Origin: JAAEPI01 sp964352625
GTDB lineage: Bacteria > Bacteroidota > Bacteroidia > Cytophagales > Cyclobacteriaceae
DNA length: 64,000 bases
Reading direction: 5' to 3'
Assembly: GCA_964352625.1 (NCBI GenBank)
Contig: CAYGSD010000001.1
Coordinates: 310,001-374,000 of the forward strand
Shown here: one piece after another, positions 1 to 10,000 of the stretch
How the letters are laid out: every line of letters starts with the position of its first letter
How positions within the stretch are numbered: the stretch's first letter is position 1
Notes under the pieces: model-generated
What the model was told of the DNA's origin: nothing
Databases searched by the model: none
What the model saw: the letters and a program-made list of their open reading frames with translations, nothing else
Program-made: the position numbers and the translations under genes

Positions 1-812
1 GTTCCCAAGGCTATTCCATACTTGGAGGCCAGGTAAGTCTCGACCACTATTCGCTCCGCATTGGTCAGGTATTCTCGGAAAACAATGATCTCGGCCATGT
101 TTCCATCGAATGTCCGTCCATCACCACTTTGGAATTCACCAATATTGAAATCCGAATTATTGTTAGGTATGGTGGCAGTACCACCTGTATTCCCACCCCC
201 GCTAGCCTGATTTAGGAAATGGTCGAAATCTCCATTTTGGTAGGTTGTGGCATTAATATAGGTGGTTCCTCCAGTGATGTTTGCTCCCGCATCTGTGTTC
301 GCATTAATCCTGCTATTCTGTGATCCGTTTTCATAAAACACGTAGGACTGAGCTGAGCCATTCCCATCTCGCTTTGAAATGTGCGCTCTCACCCCGGTGG
401 AGTTATCTGGATTGAAAACATAAAAAATGGAAATTTCGCTGGTATTGTCCAGCATGGGTGCTTCATCTCCATCGTCTTCGATAAAAAGCCAATCCGTATT
501 ACCCTCTACAAAAGTGATGGTAGGCATCCCATTGAAATTGGCATTTGATGCATCATAAAATGGTGTGCCACCTCCGACTGCTGCATGGTATCCGTAACCG
601 GACTGATCCAGCCATGTGAAAACGGGATCGGTATCTTCTGCAGGATCTGCGGCCGCCTCTTCTACTCCAGCATCTGCTCTTAGCCAGAGTACGAGATTTG
701 AACTTCCGTCGGTGCTACCGTGACCCCCCGGGCCAGATTGCGCGAGAGTCGTAATGCCTGAAATAAGGAAAAATAGGCCAAAGGCTAACTTGTTTGATAA
801 ACGTCTATTCAT
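1..812 (-). CDS. LamG-type (concanavalin-like) exported protein, 3' part missing
   Basis: The gene starts at 812 with ATG and reads off the left edge, so about 270 N-terminal residues are visible. A signal peptide (MNRRLSNKLAFGLFF... ending near TLAQ) is followed by a module with WLRADAG near the start, a TWLDQSG motif and, at the edge, ETYLASKYGI. These are hallmarks of the LamG-like jelly-roll modules found at the start of large Bacteroidota surface proteins. The protein is probably exported across the inner membrane and may be T9SS-sorted, but the C-terminus that would show this lies outside the window. It is encoded in the same direction as the giant TSP3 protein and 266 bases downstream of it, with a terminator between them, so it probably has its own promoter. 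Confidence 0.75.
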   Translation of the reverse strand, partial: MNRRLSNKLAFGLFFLISGITTLAQSGPGGHGSTDGSSNLVLWLRADAGVEEAAADPAEDTDPVFTWLDQSGYGYHAAVGGGTPFYDASNANFNGMPTITFVEGNTDWLFIEDDGDEAPMLDNTSEISIFYVFNPDNSTGVRAHISKRDGNGSAQSYVFYENGSQNSRINANTDAGANITGGTTYINATTYQNGDFDHFLNQASGGGNTGGTATIPNNNSDFNIGEFQSGDGRTFDGNMAEIIVFREYLTNAERIVVETYLASKYGIALG

Positions 813-1032
813 AGTGTAATGTGCTTTGATTTCCCTTTGCTTCAAAAAAAAGAAGCGACAGGAAAAACTAAAATTCTTTTAGGGAAATCACACTTTAATG
901 AATCTACCGCTCCTGCTCGTAACAAATACTTGCGTTCTCCTCAAACATTGAAGTGCGAGGTGTAATGATAAGGCGTGTAAAACTAAGAAATGAATAGGAA
1001 TATGCCAATTTCAGAGTTTATCAAGTGAAAAC

Positions 1033-1056
1033 AAAAAAGGCGAGCCATTGCTCGCC
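1033..1056 (-). terminator. Rho-independent terminator after the giant protein gene
   Basis: A perfect 7-bp stem (GGCGAGC at 1039-1045, GCTCGCC at 1050-1056) with a 4-base loop is followed on the minus strand by six T residues. It begins 23 bases after the giant gene's stop codon. The rest of 813-1038 shows no gene. Confidence 0.85.
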
Positions 1057-1078
1057 GTTTTATGTTTCAACGATTTTT

Positions 1079-4000
1079 CTATTCTTTCATGATTCGTCTG
1101 TAAGTAGTGCCTTCTGCCGTCTGGATCATAAGCTGATACATGCCAGCATTCAGATTCGCAAGATTAATCGTCTCCTCAGATTTGCCCCCGAAGTTACTTT
1201 CATACACCACTCGTCCGCTCATATCGATTAAGGCAATTTTTGCCGTAACGATCGCATCTGCCCTAATGGTAATCTGATCTGCCGTCGGGTTTGGATAGAT
1301 CACATAGTGAATAGAACCAACCACAGCTGTGACCACTCTGGTCCAAGAGTAATCGGATGCTCCATCAAAGTCCACCTGATTTAGTCTATAGTAGTTGATG
1401 CCATTGACTGGGGAGTGGTGGACAAAGGAATAGTTATTTATCCCTTCATCATTGTTGTACGCTTCCAACTGATAGGTCACGCTAAAATTCTGACCATCGA
1501 TACTGTGCTCTATATCAAAATGACTCACATCCACTTCATTGGCGGTTTGCCAAACAAGAGCAACTTTTCCTGCTGAGTATGTGGCTGTAAATGAAATCCA
1601 ATCCAATGGAAGTGGTGCATCATCGCCATCACGATAATTTGGGACCATGTCTCCGTCATTGTCGGGTGCTCCGCTCACATTGGCATAGCTAGTTCCACCA
1701 AGATCAGGATCAAAGAAATCTACAATACCGTCACTATCGGAATCCCTGAAATAGGTGGCGTTATCAGGGTCAAGGAAGTTAGGTGTGCGGTCTCCGTCGT
1801 GATCGTCCAAGTAATCAGGTATTCCATTCACATTGTCAACATCATCCGTAGGGTAATGTCCTGGGCTTCCATTTGCTGTTTCATAAGTGACTCTCCTTGC
1901 TTCGTAATCAGCTACAAAATCGTCATCTTCATCGTCATCGAATCCTTCATCCCAGTCTCTAAGACCATCTTCGTCGGCATCAATGTCCAGATAATCAGGT
2001 AGTCCGGTAGCGTCGGTGTTTGGAAGGGCATGGGCTGTTCCTCCATTGTCCGTGTCCACACTGTTCCCAAGGCCATCTCCATCGGTATCTCCGAATGAAT
2101 CAAGGATACCATCTCCGTTGAAATCAGATCCCCCTGCCTCAACTACGTCGTTAATTCCATCATTGTCAGAGTCATAGTCGAACATATCCACTACCCCGTC
2201 TCCATCGAAATCAGGATTAGGTAAGTTGGTGCCCGCCGATGCTCCACTTGTATCATAGGTATCGAACCAACCATCATCGTCGACATCCGTGCTGCTAGGT
2301 GGAAACTGACCTTGGTCATTCGCTCCAGCTGGAAGCGATCCGCCATTTGCCTCGACTGCATCCGGAATTCCATCATTGTCACTGTCTAAGTCAAAGAAGT
2401 TCGCAAAGGAGTCCAAATCATAATCGTACTCATCCCACACGCCATCTCCATTGGAGTCTGTGAGTGAAGCAAGTGCGGGATCATTCGTGTCATTGTAGTT
2501 GAACACCCCATCACCATCTTCATCTCCAAATGGGTCAAAGGCAGTCGAATGTTCCTCATCATTGCTTAGACCGTCATTGTCACCGTCTTCATCCAAACCA
2601 TCGGCAATGCCATCATTGTCGGTATCGTTGAAGTACAAATAGTCAGGCGTAGCTCCTCCGCCTTGCGCCTTATCGTCTGTCCAATCACCATTGGTGTTTA
2701 CATCCTCAGCAAATGTGTCAATTCCGTCATTGTCATCGTCATCGTCCCTGAAGTCGAGCGTTCCGTCTCCGTCTGTATCTTGAAGGTTAGCGTATGTACC
2801 GTTCACATTAGAAATTCCGGTTCCTGAGAAAGAATCAAATATGTTCCACAATCCATCACCATCTGTATCGACATTGTACCCTGTGTTGTTACTCAAATCA
2901 CCATCCAAATCGGTATCTCTTTCGCTAAATCCGTTTCGGTTTGCGTCGTATCCTTCGATGAAGTCTTCCACACCATCATCGTCACTGTCAATGTCGAGAT
3001 AATCCACATTTCCTGTGCCATCGGTATTGGTAGGAATGATTGCGGAAGCTCCACTGTATACATCTTTCAGACCGTCTCCATTGGCATCTGAATTGGTGAT
3101 AGTAATGAAACCAGCAGTGGTTTGAGCCTCTCGGTTATCAGTTAAGCCATCATTGTCACTATCCAGATCGAGGTAGTCATCCAGTCCGTCAGAATCAAAA
3201 TCCCCTGTGGCCAGAGGAGTACCTCCATTGTCAATGTCCACATTGTCATTCAATCCGTCATTGTCATCATCGTCATCGTCTCCACCTGAATTATCCACGC
3301 CATATCGACCTGTGGTCGTGTTGAACCCTGCCGGAACTGCTCCATCATTTGCTTCGATGGCATCCAAAATTCCATCATTGTCACTGTCTAAGTCGAAGAA
3401 ATTTGGTACCCCATCACGATCCCTATCGACACGATCATCTACTCCATCGCCATTGGCATCTACATGGTTGCTATCGTCTGTGTCCAGGTAGTTGTAAATG
3501 CCATCGGCATCATCATCATCAAATGGGTCGCCTCCGGTATCATAGGTAGCTCCGGCATACTCATCCGTGTTTGGAATGCCATCATTATCAGAATCCAGGT
3601 CTACTGCGTCCAAGATGGTGTCTCCATCCTGATCTGGATTGAACAAATAATCTGGCGTGGTGCCTCCTCCCTGAAGGAAGTCGTTGGACCAGTCGCCATC
3701 TGCTCCTCCTCCTGCTCCGTCAGATGTATCTTCCAAACTTGTGTTGATTCCGTCTCCATCGTCATCCACATCTCTCCAATCTTCAACAGTATCCGCATCA
3801 GTGTCCTGACGCTGCGCATTGCTTCCGGTTAGGTTTGCAATAGTACCAAGACCATTGTTTGTGTCGAAAATATCTACAAGTCCGTCTCCATCCTGATCAA
3901 CACTATATGTTGCTTCATCGGTGACAAGATTGTCACCATCAGAATCCCAACTTCCAAAGCCATCAACATTGCTATCGAAAGCTTCTATCACATCAGCTAC

Positions 4001-7000
4001 TCCATCTTCATCCGAATCTGAATCAATGTAATCAGCTCCATCCCCTAGACCGTCAGTATTCTCTGGATTGATTGCATTTCCTGCAGAAATATCCTCATCG
4101 TATACATCGAGAATACCGTCACCGTCTGCATCTCCAGCAACTGGTGCCACATAGCCTGCTGTGGTTTGTGCTTCTATGTTATCAAGAATTCCGTCATTGT
4201 CGGAGTCTAAATCCAGGTAATCAGCTATGCCGTCAGAATCTGTGTCAGGAATTGTGACAGCAGTTCCTCCGGCACATCCAGCAACGGAAGTGTTGAAATA
4301 AACATGATATAAGCGACGCTCTGTTCCTCCATCAGCTCGAAAACGTATGTGGGTTGCGTCAGCGTTGAGCGTATATGAATAATCTGTTGGTGTAGTACCA
4401 CCTGTGGTGGTGGTTTGCACTTGATTAGTAAATACGGTTCCGTTTGCAGATTGGAAGAACGAAATATTGAATGCATTGGCAGTAGCCAAAGCGACATTCA
4501 AGAAAACAGTGGTTCCATTGGGAATTGTTTGCCCGAACTGAACTGTCATATATTCACCATTCGCATCAGTTGAAGCATAGGTTCCGTCAGGTGCACCAAG
4601 TGCATTGGCAGTATTGACCATGCCGTTGTTATCAAAGACGGAAGTAGCATAATTCGGTGTTACGATTAGTGATCCATCGCACGCAGGGTCATATGCATCA
4701 TCTATTCCATTTGAATTAGTATCCGTGATTCCTCCTCCTTCAGCAAGGGTTCCATCTTCATCAGCATCTGTCAATCCAAATTCAATAACATCTGCAATAC
4801 CATCGTTATCAGAATCCAGGTCTCTAAAATCCGGAACACCGTCCAAGTCTTTGTCAAATTCATCGGCAATGCCGTCATTGTTTGAGTCAGATAATCTAAT
4901 GGTGTCCGTCACAGCATCGCCGTTAGCGTCTGTATCCGACTCATTCGGAATGCCGTCTCCATCCATGTCATCATCGAACGCATTCAGGATTCCATCGCCA
5001 TCTATGTCACCCGATGGGTCAATGCCTGTTCCTCCATCCTCAGAGACGTCAGCCACACCATCATTATCTGAGTCGGCATCTGAATCGTCATTAACACCGT
5101 CTCCATCAGCATCTGGATTTCCATAGAGATAATCCGGAATCGGCGTTCCTCCATCTGCAAAATCATCTGTTGGGTCGCCATTTACATTATCGTCATCTTC
5201 ATCCACGGTATTTTCTGTATCAACATCATCGTCAGCATCCTGAAAATCCCAAATACCGTCATTATCCGTGTCCTGTCCGTTAGAGGCTGAACCTATCACA
5301 TTTGCACTTGAGTTGCTTGCGTCAATATCAAAAACATCCCAGAGTCCATCACTATCTGTATCGGTATTATAGCCCGTTTCGTTAGTGATGTCATTGTCGC
5401 TTCCGGTATCCCAATCTGCGAATTGCGATCGATCATCGTTTGCTCCTTCGATGTTGTCAGGCACAGAGTCTCCGTCCGAATCAGAGTCCAAATAATCCTC
5501 ACTTCCTGTCCCGTCCGTATTCGAAGGAGTAAGTATCGTGCCCCCATTGTCCGGGTCATATGCATCATCAAGGCCATCTCCGTCTGTATCAGTATCAGAA
5601 ATGGCTGCATACGTGGCTTTCGTTTGACCTTCAATATTGTCTGGCAGCCCGTCATTGTCAGAATCAATATCCTGATAATCGGCAAAGCCATCTGAGTCAC
5701 TGTCATTAGGAGTTATTGGCGTAGACTCTTGTGCGTCATTCCACCCGTTAGTGTTTGAATCCGTAAACCCTGAAATTTGACCGGTTGCCGCATCTACCGT
5801 TAACCCGCCAAATTCAATAACATCTACAATGCCATCACCGTCTGAATCCAGGTCTCTAAAATCTTTGAGGCCGTCCCCTTCTTTATCCTCCTGCCCATAA
5901 GGATTCGCTTCCGCCTCGTCATCAAATCCATTCCCGTCTTTATCCGGGTCGAATGCGTTATCAATGCCATCGCCATCATCGTCATTTCCTCCTGTTACGT
6001 CAACATCAGCCGTATCACTGATACCATCTCCGTCTCCATCTCCTCCACCGATTACGTCTACATCGGCAGAATCGGGAATTCCGTCACTATCAGAATCCAA
6101 AATCGTGTCAACAATTCCATCATTGTCAGCATCTGTACCTCCAGCTTCTAAAATATCAGGGTATCCATCATTGTCAGCATCTAAGTCCAAATAATCGTCA
6201 ATGCCATCTCCGTCTGTGTCAACATTTGCGATAGGTGTTCCCCCGTTATCAGGATCCACCGCATCAGCTAAACCATCTCCATCGGTATCTGTTGAGAAAC
6301 CATCGATAAGACCATCATTATTTGTGTCTGAGCCTCCATTGTCCACAGGATCCGGCACTCCATCATTGTCAGAGTCAACGTCCAAATAATCTCGAATTCC
6401 ATCATTGTCAGAATCCGGCCTTGGAAGTGCAGTTCCTCCATTGTCCGCATCAATGACATCTGGGAATCCGTCCAGGTCTGTGTCTGTGAGGTCATCCAGT
6501 TTTCCATCACCATCCACATCTGTTCCACCTGCTTCAATCAGGTCTGGAATACCGTCTCCGTCTGAATCAAGATCGAGGTGATCATCTATCCCATCACCAT
6601 CTGAGTCTGTTGTAGCGAGTGCCGTGCCTCCATTGTCAGGATCGATGGTGTTCAAGACACCATCTCCGTCAATATCTAAATCTCCCGTATCAAGAATGCC
6701 ATCTCCATCCGTATCCGTGCCAGCCGTTTCACTTGCATCAAACGTATCGTCAATTCCATCCCCATCATTGTCTGTTCCTAAAGTCTGATCCACATCTACG
6801 TTATCAGGAATGCCGTCTCCGTCTGTGTCTGTGTTTCCATCAATTTCTCCGTCCCCATCGGCATCTACTCCTCCAATCTCTACAATATCCGGTTGACCGT
6901 CATTGTCTGAATCTCGATCTCTGAAGTCAGGGATTCCATCCTGATCTTGATCGAACCTATCGTCTATTCCATCTCCATTTGTATCAATGAATCCTGCTAA

Positions 7001-10000
7001 GTCGGAATCCTTGTAATTAGGGATACCATCTCCATCAGCATCTGCGCTTGGGTCAAAGCCTGTTCCGCCATCTTCATCCACATCGAGAATACCGTCATTA
7101 TCCGAGTCTCCATCGTTGGCATCCAGAATGCCGTCTCCATCAAAATCTCCATGAAAAAGGAAATTAGGCACCATCCCCGAAGGATCGTCTCCCAGGTCGT
7201 CTCCAAAATTGCCATTGCCATTTTCGTCCTCATCCTCTGTTAAAATTCCATCATTGTCATCGTCCGCATCTCTCCAGTTCCGATTGTCAATTCCATCAGT
7301 ATTTGGAAGTGTCGCATTGGAACCTGTTTCATTTCCGGCGGTTCCTAGGTTTACTGTATCGAAAATGTCTGACAAGCCGTCTCCGTCTGTGTCGACCCCA
7401 TATCCAGTCTCGTCCGTTTCGTCATTGTCGGTATCAGAATCCCAATCTCCATACCCATCTTGATCTGTATCGGCACCTTCATTGATATCCAACACACCGT
7501 CATTATCGCTATCTGTATCCAAGTAGTCTCGTAAGTCAAGTCCATCGCTATTGACCGGGTCCAGTAACACTCCTCCCTCACTAGGGTCGAATGCGTCATC
7601 GATACCATCTCCATCTACATCCACATTTGCCAAGGCAATAAATCCATCCTGTGTTTGTGCTTCGATGATGTCCGTGATACCGTCACCATCGCTATCAATA
7701 TCCTTGTAGTCATTTAGTCCGTCTCCATCAGAATCAGGATTAGCTAGATCAGAAACTCCGGCCATGGTTACATCATCTGTATCGACGTAGTTCATTAACC
7801 CATCATTGTCAGGATCCTGAAGAGCAAACTGACCTGTGGTTGTATTCAACCCATTTGGTACTGACCCTCCGTCCGCTTCTATGGCGTCCCAGATTCCGTC
7901 ATTATCCGAGTCCAGATCGAGGAAGTCGGGCACTCCATCCCGATCCGTATCGAATACATCGTAGACACCATCGCCATTAGCATCGGCGGTGGAGCTGAGA
8001 CCTCCTGTGACCGTGGCGTCACTTTGATCCTGATAGTTGGCAATGCCATCTCCGTCTTCGTCACCACTCGGATCAATCGCCTCACCATTTGCTTCGTCGG
8101 CATCTAAAATTCCGTCGTTATCTGAGTCCGCATCTGCGGCATCCGCTATAGCGTCTCCGTCAAAGTCTCCTCTAAACAGGTAATCCGGCACGGTGGCACT
8201 TCCTCCCTGCCCTTGGGTCTTGTCGTCTGTCCAGTCATTGTTGCCATTGGTGTCTTCTCCCGAGGTAGGAATGCCGTCATTGTCATCGTCATCATCCTGC
8301 CAATCTGCAGAACCAGCACCATCTGAATTCTGAGTTGGTGCTGCGCTGCTCTCATAGATATCCCATAGTCCATCCGCATCGGTATCTACATTATATCCAG
8401 TCTCGTCTGATAAATCACTATCTGTATCTGTATCTAAATCACTAAACCCATTTCTGTCAGCATCCCATCCTTCAATGAAATCTGCAACCCCATCATCGTC
8501 TGAATCGGTGGATTGATAATCCTCTGTCCCGTCGGAATCTGTATCTACAGGATTTATGAATGTTCCTCCGCTATTAGGATCATAGATATCAAGCAAGCCA
8601 TTGCCATCGGCATCTCCGGCAGAAGTAGCAATTGTGTTCTGACTGTTCTGTGCCTCAATGTTATCCAGGATGCCGTCATTATCAGAATCAATATCACGAT
8701 AGTCTGGCAATGAGCCGTCTCCGTCTGTATCAGGCAATGCTAGCGCACTATTTTCCTGAGCGTCATTAAAGCCATTGCCATTTGAATCAGTAAACCCGGC
8801 AATTCTTCCAGTTGAAGAATCCGCAGTACCACCCATTTCTATGGCGTCAACTATTCCGTCATTGTCTGAATCAAGGTCATTAGAGTCATCCACACCATCC
8901 CCATCTGTGTCCTGAGTATTCAAGGCTGCTCCACCAGTACAACTTGGCGTGGAATAAGAATACGCTACGTTGTTAACATAGGGATTATTCCCATTAGCAG
9001 ATTGGGAAACATAAATGTATCTAGTTGCTTGAGATAGGGCAAAAGGAGTTACAGTTTCTGGAACACCATCACCAGCAGTTAGTATATATGCAGCATAAAC
9101 ATCCGTCAGCCCTGTCCCATCGGTGTTATTCGTTTCGGCAACTCGTAAGCCATCGTCAGCCGCACCAACATTCCCTTCCATTGCAGTAATAGTTATTGTA
9201 GCACCCGCAGGAATTGTTGATCCTAGGTCAATAATCAACCAATCTCCATTTCTAAGATCTGCACCTGTTGTCAAGTTTCCATCAATTGCATTACCAGGAT
9301 TTGTAGCCCCGTTATTGATGGTAGCTACTCCACTTCCATCAATAGTACCCCCCGATCCATCACAGGCTGGATCGTATGCGTCCTCCAACCCATTGGCATT
9401 GGCATCCGTGATGCCTCCATCAAGCCGTCCATCTCGATCGGTATCAGCTAGCCCATTCTCTACTAAATCCGGTGTGCCATCATTGTCGCTATCTACATCG
9501 AGAGCATTTGGAACTCCGTCCAGATCAGCATCGAAATTGTCATCCACTCCATCGCCATTGGAATCAACCCTTCCGGCAAAATCTGCGTCCAGATAGTTTG
9601 GAATTCCATCTGCATCGTCATCCGCCTGATGATCTCCTTCTACGGAATTGGCAACTCCATCATTGTCCGAGTCCAAATCAGCAGCTCCTACAATTCCATC
9701 ACCGTCTTCATCGCATAGGTAAGAGAAAAATCGGTTCTCGGTATTCACTTGATAAAAGCCAAATGACCAAGTGTTAAGTAATCGCTCATCACCTCCGTCC
9801 AGCGCTCCATCGTCGCTCCAAAGGTGGGTGTCGGTATTCGTGCCGTCTAGTTCTGCTTGCGGGTCTGCTCCCGTGTCTCCGCCAAATGGTGTATCGTCCC
9901 AATAGATTAAATCAAAACTGGTGCTGGGACGAACATCCAGCATATTGATCCCATCCAAGCACTCTTCTACGTCGAACATCGGAACGTGAATTGGCCCGGA

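Larger units (their letters stand above)
1640..9735 (-). repeat. TSP3 coding array with five ~1-kb higher-order modules
   Basis: The DxDxDGxxD coding repeats are arranged in ordered modules, not as a simple tandem. The phrase encoding (N/I)IEAQT recurs near 8650, 7660, 5620, 4165 and 3125. The phrase encoding ETGYxVDTDGDGLWDIF recurs near 8380, 7385, 5357, 3890 and 2862. Each module continues with a DDDDDNDGI segment and a PDYLF segment. Modules 1-2 and 4-5 are about 1.0 kb apart. The 3-4 gap is longer by about the length of a discoidin-like insert. The 2-3 gap holds about 1 kb of a simpler unit containing DNGGT (about 5950-6930). Confidence 0.75.

Noticed and set aside
813..1032. Promoter for the LamG-type gene
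   Set aside because: No sequence matching TAnnTTTG with suitable spacing was found on the minus strand.
2000..9700. Overlapping plus-strand and other minus-strand reading frames across the TSP3 gene
   Set aside because: They arise from the repetitive, aspartate-codon-rich sequence; their products are serine- or methionine-rich low-complexity shadows with no known domain.
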